Source: Anagrus nilaparvatae | Lineage: Eukaryota > Arthropoda > Insecta > Hymenoptera > Mymaridae | Assembly: GCA_022575985.1 (NCBI GenBank) | Contig: JAKSXM010000007.1 | Span: 2,606,501 to 2,670,500, forward strand | DNA: 64,000 bases | Reading direction: 5' to 3' | In this document: piece after piece, positions 49,976-61,172 of the stretch | Layout: the number at the start of each line of letters is the position of its first letter | Position numbering within the stretch: position 1 is the first letter of the stretch | Made by a program: the position numbers and the translations under genes | Notes under the pieces: generated by a model | What the model was told of the DNA's origin: nothing | Databases searched by the model: none | What the model saw: the letters and a program-made list of their open reading frames with translations, nothing else

Positions 49976-52318
49976 TTATTGTTAATTTTTGGATCTGATA
50001 CATAATTTTTTCTTAAATTTTTGCCACTAAAAAATACAAAAAATTCGGTGTTTTTTTTTTTTAGCACGTAGTACTTAATTTCTTCCTATGAAAATACGAG
50101 TATCTTGAATTATCGTTTCTAAAGGATTTATCTTTCTGATACGTACTTTTTCAAAAAATTTTTTTAAAAAATTTTTTACATAAAAAAATTAAAAAAACAC
50201 CATCATTTTTCTTCATTTTGTATCAAGAACTTAATTTTTTTCTATGAAAGTTCTAATAATAAGAATTATCGTTTTTACTCGGTATCTCCAATCTGATACC
50301 TAATTTTTCTAAAATTTTTTTTAAAAAACTTTTTTGATAAAAAAATTTAAAAAAAACAATCATTTTTTTATGGTGTAGTACTTAATTTCTTTCTATAAAA
50401 GAAAGTTAATATCTAGAATTATCTAATACCTAGAATTATCTTTTTTATTCGTTACCTTCAATCTGATACTTAATTTCTTACTTAATTTATAAAATACGAG
50501 TATCTAGAATTATCGTTTCTAAAGGATTTCTCTTTCTGATACGTACTTTTTTTAAAAAAATTTTAATTTTACATAAAAAAATTAAAAAACACAATTATTT
50601 TTTTACTAATATCTGAAAATATTGTAACCGGTGATATTTTACAACCATTATGGAATTAGGACCTAATTTTTTTTTCAAAAATATTTTCATTAAAAAATCT
50701 TAAATTACTTTTTTTTTTTTTTTTTTGGAGGTAATACCTCATTTATTTCCATGATAGTACTTATATTAGAAAGTATGATTTTTACTCGATATCTCGAATC
50801 TAATACTTAATTTTTTTTTAAATTTTTTTCCTAAAATTTTTTTTGCAAAAAAATACAAAAAACACCAATTTTTTTTTTCTTTTTGGACGTAGTACCTAAT
50901 TTATTTCTATGAGAGTACTAGTTTTAGAAAGTTCGTTTATAGTAATTTTTTGGATCTGATACCGAATTTTTTCAAATTTTTTTTCTCAAAATTAAAAAAA
51001 CCAAATAATTAAAAAACAGCATTATTTTTTTTTTTTTTTAGTGTAATACTTCATTTAGTTCCGTGAAAGTACTTATATTTGAAAATATGGTTTTTACTTG
51101 ATATCTCGAATCTGATATTTAATTATTTGAAAATTTGTTTCAAAATTTTCGATGAATAAAAAAAACTTTTAAAATTTAATAGAAATGTATGTAACTATGA
51201 TTGCATGCTTGTAACCGGTGATATCTGTGGCATATTGAAGTATTAAGCTCATTGTTTGAGGAACCTTAGTGCCAGCTAGTTGGCAGGGTATTAATTTTTT
51301 CATTTTGTACCAAGAACTAAATTTTTTTCTATGAAAGTTCTAATACATAGAATTATCGTTTTTATTCGTTACCTTCAATCTGATACTTAATTTTTCGAAA
51401 ATTTTTGTCTCAAAAACTTTTCGTTTAAAAATACAAAAATCACTAATTTTTCTTTTCTTTTCAGATGTAGTATAATTTTTATCTATGAAAGTATTAACTT
51501 GATATTTTCAATTAGATAATTAATTAATAACTACGCCAACTATACCAAAAACTGTCTAACAGACATAATTAGCATAAAGAAGATTATGTACTGGTGTAGA
51601 AAAATTTACCTTTTCATTATGTGAAAAACCGAATTTTTTCCATGAGGTGTTAAACTGACAATAGCAAGGAAAGGATATGTTTTTCTTATGACATTATTTC
51701 TTGTTAGGTAAAATGGACCATTGAGAACATTTTGTTATTGCTAATTTCTCAAAATTTTGCACGATTATCGCCTAAAAGACCCAAACCATTGGATATCTGA
51801 GACTTTCTTCTAAAAAAATGTAAATGTAAAAAAAAAGAATTAAATATTTTATAGAATTAATTTAAATTTAAAATATAGATAAGTTTGTAATTAATATTTA
51901 AAAAAAACTCTTTACCAGCCCTTAAAAATTAGGCTTAAACTCTTACCAATTTTTTTTTTTATTCGGATAAGTCAAACTGGAGATACCCTTTACACCGTCT
52001 TTTCTTGTTTTTTCTCCTTATTAAAAAAATTCCTTATTCACAGAACCAACATTTTTAACAAATCTTTAAAAAAAAGTTTCTGAAATTTCAAGGTTATCTA
52101 TCCAGAATTTCTGAGTAAATCGACGCAGCCTACAACAAATTCTTTTATTTCACTAAAAAAATCTTCCTTGATTGAACCTCTGAAAATACTTCACAGAAAA
52201 ATATATAATTTTTAATATTGTACCTATTAAAATTTAGCTAAATATATTTTTTTTGTATACATTTAAATATTTTTTTTTGCTGATAAAAATGCAACTAACT
52301 TTTTGGTTAAGTTTGTTT

Positions 52319-52362
52319 GTGAACATAGTTAATATCATGCTAATGAACTTGAACTTGGATAT
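52319..52362. other. 44-bp unique centre of the giant palindrome
   Basis: The only sequence of the central region that is not mirrored. It starts GTGAACATAGTTAATATCAT and is AT-rich. Mirror-image open frames of 64 codons on both strands around it are palindrome artefacts. Confidence 0.85.
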
Positions 52363-54763
52363 AAACAAACTTAACCAAAAAGTTAGTTGCATTTTTATCA
52401 GCAAAAAAAAATATTTAAATGTATACAAAAAAAATATATTTAGCTAAATTTTAATAGGTACAATATTAAAAATTATATATTTTTCTGTGAAGTATTTTCA
52501 GAGGTTCAATCAAGGAAGATTTTTTTAGTGAAATAAGAGAATTTGTTGTAGGCTGCGTCGATTTACTCAGAAATTCTGGATAGATAACCTTGAAATTTCA
52601 GAAACTTTTTTTTAAAGATTTGTTAAAAATGTTGGTTCTGTGAATAAGGAATTTTTTTAATAAGGAGAAAAAACAAGAAAAGACGGTGTAAAGGGTATCT
52701 CCAGTTTGACTTATCCGAATAAAAAAAAAAATTGGTAAGAGTTTAAGCCTAATTTTTAAGGGCTGGTAAAGAGTTTTTTTTAAATATTAATTACAAACTT
52801 ATCTATATTTTAAATTTAAATTAATTCTATAAAATATTTAATTCTTTTTTTTTACATTTACATTTTTTTAGAAGAAAGTCTCAGATATCCAATGGTTTGG
52901 GTCTTTTAGGCGATAATCGTGCAAAATTTTGAGAAATTAGCAATAACAAAATGTTCTCAATGGTCCATTTTACCTAACAAGAAATAATGTCATAAGAAAA
53001 ACATATCCTTTCCTTGCTATTGTCAGTTTAACACCTCATGGAAAAAATTCGGTTTTTCACATAATGAAAAGGTAAATTTTTCTACACCAGTACATAATCT
53101 TCTTTATGCTAATTATGTCTGTTAGACAGTTTTTGGTATAGTTGGCGTAGTTATTAATTAATTATCTAATTGAAAATATCAAGTTAATACTTTCATAGAT
53201 AAAAATTATACTACATCTGGAAAGAAAAGAAAAATTAGTGATTTTTGTATTTTTTAACGAAAAGTTTTTGAGACAAAAATTTTCGAAAAATTAAGTATCA
53301 GATTGAAGGTAACGAATAAAAACGATAATTCTAGGTATTAGAACTTTCATAGAAAAAAATTTAGTTCTTGGTACAAAATGAAAAAATTAATACCCTGCCA
53401 ACTAGCTGGCACTAAGGTTCCTCAAACAATGAGCTTAATACTTCAATATGCCACAGATATCACCGGTTACAAGCATGCAATCATAGTTACATACATTTCT
53501 ATTAAATTTTAAAAGTTTTTTTTATTCATCGAAAATTTTGGAACAAATTTTCAAATAATTAAATATCAGATTCGAGATATCGAGTAAAAACCATATTTTC
53601 AAATATAAGTACTTTCACGGAACTAAATAAAGTATTACACTAAAAAAAAAAAAAATAATGCTGTTTTTTAATTATTTGGTTTTTTTAATTTTGAGAAAAA
53701 AAATTTGAAAAAATTCGGTATCATATCCAAAAAATTACTATAAACGAACTTTCTAAAACTAGTACTCTCATAGAAATAAATTAGGTACTACGTCCAAAAA
53801 GAAAAAAAAAATTGGTGTTTTTTGTATTTTTTTGCAAAAAAAATTTTAGGAAAAAAATTAAAAAAAAAATTAAGTATTAGATTCGAGATATCGAGTAAAA
53901 ATCATACTTTCTAATATAACTACTATCATGGAAATAAATGAGGTATTACCTCCAAAAAAAAAAAAAAAAAGTAATTTAAGATTTTTTAATGAAAATATTT
54001 TTGAAAAAAAAATTAGGTCCTAATTCCATAATGGTTGTAAAATATCACCGGTTACAATATTTTCAGATATTAGTAAAAAAATAATTGTGTTTTTTAATTT
54101 TTTTATGTAAAAAATTAAAAAAAAATTTTTTTAAAAAAAGTACGTATCAGAAAGAGAAATCCTTTAGAAACGATAATTCTAGATACTCGTATTTTAGAAA
54201 TTAAGTAAGAAATTAAGAAAAAATTATTTAAAAAATTAAGTATTACGTGCTAAAAAAAATATTTTTTAGTGGCAAAAATTGACTATAAACGATATTTCTA
54301 TATTGAAAATAGCCTGTTTCTGAACTTTAAACATCCATTACTCGCTTGATTTTCATCGTAAAATAATAATTTTTTTTTTTTAATCGATTAATTTTTCCCT
54401 GGAAATTCCTGGAAAAAAAAACATTTTTATTGACAATAATTCAATTTTGAGGTCCAAAGCCTTTGAAAACTGCAAGTAGAAAAATTTACTTAACACAGTT
54501 TTTGACCTAAAAATTGAAATTTTCTCAATAAAAATAATTTTTTTCTTAAAGAAATGAATACTCAGGGAAAAATAATATAATTTAAAAAAAAAAATTTGTT
54601 ATTTTACGGTGAAAATCGAGCAAATATTATGCATATTATTGCTGAAATTTGTTTTAAAAATAATTGAAATCCTATTGAATTAAGCCTGTTTCTGAACATA
54701 AAATATGCATGGCTAGCTTGATTTTCATCGTAAAATAATAATTTTTCTTAAAATATTGATTAA

Positions 54764-55476
54764 CTCTTTCCTGAGGAATTGCCCCCACAACAAGTCACGT
54801 GATACACGCTTCACGCAGTTTATTTTACTTTATTTCTTAAATACACTGGAACCTCGATTATCCGGACCTCAATTATACGGATTCTGGATCAACCGGATTG
54901 GCATTTTGGTCAAAAAACAAAATTGATTTTTTTTCAATTTATGTAAAAGTTATTTTTAACACACAATAAGAAGCATTGCTAAAATTATACCTTCGCTGGC
55001 AGCCTTTTTTAAAATTGAGAAGTATTTTGTAATTTTTATTAAAAAGAATTTAATGTACATAAAAACTTTTTTTTCAACCTTCTTAACGTTTTTTTTATTT
55101 GCAAGATTAAGTTTTAAATCTTACGTGTTTTGGTTTTTGTCGTAATTTAATTTGAGATCGATATACATATCAATTGTTTACCATTTTTTTTATTTTATGG
55201 GAAAATTTTTTAATTTTTCCGTATTAACCGGATTTTCAGATATCCGGATCGGGGTTAGTCTCACCTAGTCCGGATAATCGAGGTTCCAGTGTATATTAAT
55301 TTATTTAAAATAAAATATTTGATAAATCATTCGTAAATAACTAATATTTTTATATTTAAAGAATAAAAATAATTTTAAACGTTAGTTACTATACATAGCT
55401 GTATAGCACTACTTCATACACGCATACTAATGTAAGTCACACAGAGAACGATTTAGGGAGATTCCTCAGGAAAGAG
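54764..55476. mobile_element. 713-bp TTAA-flanked MITE in the right arm
   Basis: The ends CTCTTTCCTGAGGAAT and ATTCCTCAGGAAAGAG are perfect 16-bp inverted repeats, bounded by TTAA at 54,760-54,763 and 55,477-55,480. The left arm shows the uninterrupted site (reverse complement of about 49,480-49,497) with a single TTAA. This proves insertion with TTAA duplication after the palindrome existed. piggyBac-type by target site. Confidence 0.9.
54844..55291. mobile_element. 448-bp pogo/Tigger-like MITE nested in the TTAA MITE
   Basis: The ends CACTGGAACCTCGATTATCC and the complement are flanked by TA (54,842-54,843 and 55,292-55,293). CAGTGGAACCTCGATTATCC-type termini with TA duplication are characteristic of the pogo/Tigger group of Tc1/mariner. 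There is no transposase. Confidence 0.9.
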
Positions 55477-56754
55477 TTAATTTTTCCCAGAGTATTCATT
55501 TCTTCAAGAAAGAAATCCTTTTTATTGACAAAATTTTAATGTGTATATAGGTCAGAAGCCTTTGAAAACTGTAAGTAGAAAAATTTATTTAACACAGATT
55601 TTTATTGGTTTTTGACCTAAAAGTTGAAATGTGATAAAAGAAAAATGATTTTTTTCTTGAAGAAAATAAATACTCAGAGAAAAAGTAAACGATTAAAAAA
55701 AAAAAATAACCATAATAATCAAGCAAATAATGCATATTTTATGTTCAGAAACAGGCTTTTTCAATATCTTTTTTAAGACAATCTGATTGTAGAAAATCTT
55801 AAATTGACGATAACTTGGCTAAATTTCATCGTAAAAAGAAATATTTTTTTTCTTCTGGAAAGCTTCTTTCCTAGCAATCAGATTTTTTTATCTAGATTTT
55901 TAAATTTTATTTACCTAAAAAGTTATTTTGAAAATTTGGGGTAGCTCAGATACGAAAAACACGGTTTTTGACATATGAGTGGCAAAATCTTTTTGGCATC
56001 TATTGCCGATTCCGTTCTCACGTTTTTTTGCATTTTATAGGGTAAAAACTACCAGAAAATCATGGTGGTAGTCGCGGCCTAGTCAATTTTTTTTTTTTTC
56101 GTTTTTAGTGCTGATAAAACGTATTTCCTCGTAGAAATGCAAATATACCATTATGCGGAAATTCATTGGCCAGTGCATCCTTGAGGGGATTACAGATTAT
56201 TTTTTATTCAGGTATTAATTTAGCTAAGTTCGGCCCTAAGCTGTAAAAACTTTTCGAGAACTTTAAAAAAAAAAAATTGAAGTCAGCCCATCAAAAAAAC
56301 TTATAACTGGTCTGTGTAAACACAACCTAAATGCATGGAAGATGTTTACTTCTAGCTGAGGACTAAGTATAATACAAATCTTAAAAAGATTACAATACAA
56401 TATTCTAATTTTATAATTAGTAATTATCACCTGACTAGCCGTTAAGATTCTAAACCCAAACTATTTTGATTCCCTAAACCTGAATTATTCCAAGTCCCTA
56501 AATCGATATTATTCTAAGTCCATAAACGTGTATTATCCTAAGTCCTTAAGTCTAGATTTTTCAAAGTCTCTTAATTACTCCAAGTCTCATTTGACCCCCC
56601 CCCCCCCTTAAATAGGAAAAATTTTACCCCCCACTTAAATAGGACAAATTTGACCACCCTCCTTAAATAGGACAAATTTAACCTCCCCCCTTAATTTTCA
56701 AGTTCTCAAGTACTCCCTCCCTATAAACATGTTCCATGTTAATATATTTTTCTT

Positions 56755-56980
56755 GTCAGCGGCCAGAAAGCACGTATTTCCCGGAAAAAAAGCGTTTTTT
56801 CGCTACTGACGAAGAAAAATCGTATACGACCCTTGTCCATAAATAAAGAATTACCCAAATCGCAGTTTACCATCCTCGGCTTCGCCTCGGAAGGTAATTT
56901 ACGTGCGATTTGGACCATTATTTAATTTTCTGGACACCAGCCGTGAATATACTATTTTTAACTACTCATCAAACTTGCGC
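56755..56980. other. Right-arm-specific segment of the palindrome
   Basis: Replaces about 25 bp of the left arm (near 48,198-48,225). It holds an inverted repeat (AATCGCAGTTTACCAT against GGTAATTTACGTGCGATT) and GC-richer CCTCGGCTTCGCCTCGG, and resembles the interior of the 38.1-kb MITE. Confidence 0.6.
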
Positions 56981-57879
56981 CCGAACTTGCACGTCAATTT
57001 AAGAAAGCCTGCTTCGAGAAGATAGCGTTTAAAAATTAAAGAGGAGATTTTGAAGAAATAAAAATATTTTTTACAGTGTATATGATGTGATTTATGCGCA
57101 CACAAAAAATTCGATTTTCAAAAAAACATTTACTGTCCCTTAAATTAATGTCCCTTAAATTACCTATGTTTAAGAATTTGCTTAATTTTTAAGAAAAATT
57201 TAATCTGACAGTGTGAAAAACTATATTTTTACTTTTTTTGATCTTCAGAGATTGGAAATTTACTTTCACAAGAAAAAATGAATATTTTTGAGAGTCTGAT
57301 AGGAGATCTGGTATAAAACTTTTTTTGGAAAAGATGGAGTTCTGATTGAAACTGTTAAATTGAAAATTTCACATCTGCAGTTAATAATAGCTGACTTTTG
57401 AGGTTCAGACTACATTTTCAAAAAATTAAAACGATCATATAATATAATTGAAAAAATAAATAGGTAATGCAATTTATTCAGATTTAAACTTTTATGGAGA
57501 ATAATAGCTAAAAAATTTATATGTTCTTTTATTTACAGAAATTTCTAATGATGTTACTAAACCAGCTGTAGTTTATTGATCGAAATAAAGTTTTAATAAA
57601 TTGCCAATTTTTTGTGTTTGTGTGCATTTCATTGATTTCTTAATAAAATAAAAAAATGAAGAAAATACTAAATTTTTTTTATTTTTTTTCACCAATTGTC
57701 CGTAAATACGCCAAAAAGCAATTTTTAAGGGAAAAAAGTCGGAGCCGATGAAACTTCCTGAAATATTAATAAAACGTTTGGAAACGTTTTTCTACGGACA
57801 TTTGAAACATTTTAAAGGCTTATTTCAAAAACGTTTCTAAAACTTTGGTTGTTATGTTGTATGCTTTTTTTACGTTAAA

Positions 57880-58800
57880 ATTAACGTTAAATTTAATATC
57901 GGATTTGAACGTTTAATTTAACATTAAATTTTAACGTTAAATTTAATGTTGTATTTTAACGTTAAATTTAGTGTTGAATTTTAACGTTAAATTTAATGTT
58001 AAATTTTAACGTTAAATTTAGTGTTGAATTTTAACGTTAAATTTAATGTTAAATATTAACGTTAAATTTAATGTTGTATTTTAACGTTAAATTTAGTGTT
58101 GAATTTTAACGTTAAATTTAATGTTAAATTTTAACGTTAAATTTAGTGTTGAATTTTAACGTTAAATTTAGTGTTGAATTTTAACGTTAAATTTAGTGTT
58201 GAATTTTAACGTTAAATTTCGTGTTGAATTTTAACGTTAAATTTAATGTTAAATTTTAACGTTAAATTTAGTGTTGAATTTTAACGTTAAATTTAATGTT
58301 AAATATTAACGTTAAATTTAATGTTGTATTTTAACGTTAAATTTAGTGTTGAATTTTAACGTTAAATTTAATGTTAAATTTTAACGTTAAATTTAGTGTT
58401 GAATTTTAACGTTAAATTTAGTGTTGAATTTTAACGTTAAATTTAGTGTTGAATTTTAACGTTAAATTTCGTGTTGAATTTTAACGTTAAATTTAATGTT
58501 AAATTTAATGTTAGAACGAACATTAATTTGATCAAAAAATTTAGTTGTGAAAAAATAGTAATGATGCTAAATTTTATAAGCATCAGGGTAATTTCCATAA
58601 TAAGTACAATTGGATTAGCAAAATTATGAAGATTTTTTTTCTTTAATTTTCTGTGATAATTTTAACGTTAAATTTAACGTTAAATTTAACATTAAATTAA
58701 CGTTAAATCTACCTTAAATTAACGTTAAAGTTACCTTAAATTAACGTTAAAATTAACGTTAAAATTTAACGTTAAATTTTAACGTTAAATTTAACGTTAA
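57880..58800. repeat. AACGTT satellite arrays, right arm, with a 250-bp higher-order repeat
   Basis: The inner array (about 57,880-58,515) is built of 25-bp units. Variant units recur exactly 250 bp apart: the CGTGTTG variant at about 58,220 and 58,470, and the ATGTTGTA variant at about 58,073 and 58,323. Thus ten units were duplicated as a block, explaining why this array is about 340 bp longer than in the left arm. The outer array (58,655-58,800) mirrors the left terminus. Confidence 0.9.
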
Positions 58801-58822
58801 CTTTTGCACCAGGGAAAACTTA

Positions 58823-59762
58823 GATACATATGGTTCTTGTTTTAAAAAGCCTATATTAAGTACTCGATCTTCAAGCATTTCTCCTAAATATGAAAAAGGT
58901 AAGTTCTGGAAAATCTAATAGATCGTGGGAAGTGATCTTCTGAAATGGTAATGTTTTTTGATACCAGTTGTTAGCTTCCACTCAAAGTATTTTTTTTTAT
59001 TTCTTCTTAAATTCATTATTTCAACAATTTCTAATTTTCCAGTGTCTGAGTATAATCGTTTACCTATCTCGTTTAATAACAAGCATGCAGTTTTACATAT
59101 TACCTCGGCATTAGATAAGTTTTGGTTTCGGAATTGGTAATGATGAATCTTATATTTTTGACCAAGAATACAATGTACACTTTCTATTACCCATCGAATT
59201 TTAGTCACAAATCGAGATTCATTTGATTCTTCAGTTGAAATCTGTTTTTTTACCTTTTAAAGCTGACATCAGTGCTCGATACCCTTCTTCTTCTAAGAGA
59301 TTTATAACAACTCTAAAACTTCTATCTAAAACAAACATGTTTCCTGGTTTTAAAATACTGCTTATTCCGTTAGGATATTTTAATAGGTGTTCTAAAATTT
59401 GTGCATCATTGATGGTTCCATTAAAAGGGCCAGCTAACTCAACTATAAATCCGTTTGTTGTGGTTATTGTAAATGGCTTAAATAATGGAACTTTTTTTTC
59501 TCAGAATATGCTTTTATTTGATAAATATTATTGGAGCTTTTTTCATGCTTCAGATAAGTCCCATCACACATTAATACGAGGCAGTCAGTAAATCCATAGA
59601 GCAATTCTGGTACTTACGATGTTTGAGTTAATAAAAAATTTCTCGTTTAGGTTGGTAAACCAAATTTTTGAGGTAGTACATACAACTTCTTTAAGACATT
59701 TTATTACCGATCGAATGGAATCATTGAAAACTGCAATTTTGATGTCTAATATAGCAGCAGTA
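58823..59762 (-). pseudogene. DDE-type transposase, catalytic part, degenerate
   Basis: Minus-strand coding remnant of a DDE_Tnp_4-like transposase. In order: NDSIRSVIKCLKEV (about 59,710-59,670), then the first acidic motif LVLMCDGTYLKHEKS with D at 59,563-59,565. Next are VPLFKPFTITTTNGF and GPFNGTINDAQILEH with the second D, then MFVLDRSFRVV. The third catalytic residue is in ESRFVTKIRWVIESVH (58,915-59,208 frame), followed by KIHHYQFRNQNL and YLGEMLEDRVLNI. At least three frameshifts (one in an A-run near 59,250) and stops show it is dead. It would have cut and pasted its own DNA. Its C-terminus is at 46,093-46,361, beyond the inserted palindrome. The open frame on the opposite strand (59,223-59,591) is an antisense shadow. 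Confidence 0.85.
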
Positions 59763-60074
59763 TATATCCTATCCTATATATATATATAAATCTTTAATTA
59801 TGTGTGTATGTGTGTGTGTGTGTGTTTATCAAATTTTCAAAAAAAAAACAAAAAAACGGAAAACCGAGGAAAAATTTTACTATCAAAAAGAATTTTATTT
59901 GATTCGGGCATATTTTTTACGTATCCATCTAAATTTTCAAGCTAATCGGCTCGATCTGTCAAAAGTTACAATCATTTTTCAAAAATTATAAAAGTTTAGG
60001 ACTAATATTATATATATTCGTAATTCTTACCGGTTACTAATTTAGTAGCTCAATAGAGTAACTAAAAGAAACTT

Positions 60075-60218
60075 GTACAGGTATTATCAGGGTGAATCCT
60101 AGAATTGGTAGTACAGGTATTATCAGGGTGAATCCTAGAATTGGTAGTACAGGTATTATCAGGGTGAATCCTAGAATTGGTAGTACAGGTATTATCAGGG
60201 TGAATCCTAGAATTGGTA
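60075..60218. repeat. Four tandem copies of a 36-bp unit
   Basis: The unit starts GTACAGGTATTATCAGGGTG and is repeated four times without change. The third Helitron-like unit has only one copy at about 62,545-62,580, so the expansion is local. Because 36 is divisible by three, a repetitive minus-strand frame stays open; it is not a gene. Confidence 0.92.
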
Positions 60219-60477
60219 GTTGAGGGAAGCAACTGCCACTTGCAGATCCTAGGGAAGGGTAATCAAGCTTTGTATCGCTGATCACTAATTATCCGCCTGA
60301 GTTCCAACGTCCGTAATTTTTATGATTCAGTGAATTTTAGATAATAATTCGGGTAAAAAAAGGTTGTTATACAAAATATTGAGTAAGCTAAAACAACATA
60401 TCTTTGGAAAAATCAAGTTGCAGGGGTCCAGGGGGGCGCAGCCCCCTTGGCGGTTGCCGAGGTGAGCGAAGCGAGTT

Positions 60478-60962
60478 TAATTTTTACGTATTCTCTGAAA
60501 TTTTTATTCAAAACGGAGGTATCTTCGAAATTTTATAAAATTTTTTTAAAATTTTTTACTATATCTTAATACTATATATATTTGAAAATTTATTTGTTTG
60601 TTCGTCTGTTTGTCTGTTTGTCTATTTGTACCCTAATGACGCAAGAACTGAAGAACCGATTGGCATGAAACCGGTGTCAAAATAAAGAAAAAAAGTCTGC
60701 GGGTGACATAGGCCATAGATTTTCTGATTAGCTATCGTAGTTTTTGAGATATTTAATTTTTAGTATTTTTGAACTTGATAACATTTTTTAAAAATTTTAT
60801 CAAAAATTGAAATATCTCGAGACTATCGAAAAAATTTTTTATCGCACTTTATAGTATTCGATTCGGCACTAATTTTTACGTATTCTCTGAAATTTTTATT
60901 CAAAACGGAGGTATCTTCAAAATTTTATAAAATTTTTTAAAAATTTTTTACTATATCTTAAT
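60478..60962. repeat. 94-bp direct repeats flanking about 300 bp
   Basis: 60,478-60,571 recurs at 60,869-60,962 almost unchanged (TACGTATTCTCTGAAATTTT, then AAAACGGAGGTATCTTC). The interior has CTGAAGAACCGATTGGCATG-type repeat sequence. It could come from recombination between Helitron-like copies. Confidence 0.75.
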
Positions 60963-61172
60963 CCTATCCTATCCTATCCTATCCTATCCTATCCTATCCT
61001 ATCCTATCCTATCCTATCCTATCCTATCCTATCCTATCCTATCCTATCCTATCCTATCCTATCCTATCCTATCCTATCCTATCCTATCCTATCCTATCCT
61101 ATCCTATCCTATCCTATCCTATCCTATCCTATCCTATCCTATCCTATCCTATCCTATCCTATCCTATCCTAT
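60961..61172. repeat. (ATCCT)n pentanucleotide microsatellite
   Basis: About 42 uninterrupted ATCCT units directly precede the second Helitron-like unit. Two units also precede the first one at 59,764-59,775, so the pentamer belongs to the 5' boundary of this element family. Confidence 0.97.

Larger units (their letters stand above)
46362..52318 (+). repeat. Left arm of the giant palindrome
   Basis: In order inward: terminal AACGTT array (46,380-46,525), a unique stretch, 25-bp satellite (46,670-46,965), unique DNA with TTTGAAACATTTTAAAGGCT-type sequence in the other arm, a left-only insertion (about 47,767-48,105), G-rich lines with ATTTAAGGGGG (48,270-48,380), the hairpin module (48,965-49,975) and long A/T-rich sequence up to the spacer. 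It preserves the empty TTAA site of the right-arm MITE at about 49,485. Confidence 0.88.
54290..56020. repeat. Hairpin module of the right arm
   Basis: Mirror of the left-arm module and related to the 13.7-kb foldback. It is longer than its partner only because it contains the nested 713-bp MITE. Confidence 0.8.
46362..58817. mobile_element. Giant 12.46-kb palindromic (foldback) element inserted in a transposase
   Basis: The left arm 46,362-52,318 and right arm 52,363-58,817 are reverse complements around a 44-bp unique spacer (52,319-52,362). The termini are TTCCCTGGTGCAAAAGTTAA and its complement, followed inward by AACGTT-rich arrays. ACTTA occurs at 46,357-46,361 and 58,818-58,822, a candidate 5-bp target duplication. 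The transposase reading frame is split exactly at these ends, so this is a discrete insertion. The arms differ by indels (a MITE in the right arm only, satellite length, and about 340 bp near 47.8-48.1 kb in the left arm only), which argues against an assembly fold-back artefact. No open frame of recognisable function exists inside, so the element is non-autonomous. Drosophila foldback and Galileo elements, which have long inverted repeats built from short tandem repeats, are the nearest known analogy. Confidence 0.9.
52363..58817 (-). repeat. Right arm of the giant palindrome
   Basis: Reverse complement of the left arm with three main differences: a nested TTAA MITE at 54,764-55,476, a replaced segment at about 56,755-56,980, and a longer inner satellite (about 57,880-58,515). 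Close to the centre the two arms appear nearly identical. Confidence 0.88.

Noticed and set aside
52234..52447. Identical 64-codon open frames on opposite strands
   Set aside because: Mirror images across the centre of the giant palindrome; A/T-rich and without similarity to any family I recognise.
46362..58817. The palindrome as an assembly or sequencing fold-back artefact
   Set aside because: The arms differ by a nested MITE with a correct TTAA duplication, satellite length and two other indels, and the outer ends coincide with a split transposase frame and an ACTTA repeat. Long-read confirmation would still be wise.
59223..59591. Plus-strand 122-codon frame as a gene
   Set aside because: It is antisense to the recognisable DDE transposase motifs on the minus strand.
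60037..60285. Minus-strand frame with a 12-residue PILGFTLIIPVL-like repeat
   Set aside because: Created by the four 36-bp tandem repeats; the unit is divisible by three, so the frame stays open by chance.
60961..61172. ATCCT array as telomeric repeat
   Set aside because: The insect telomere unit is normally TTAGG; this pentamer is internal, short and tied to Helitron-like units.
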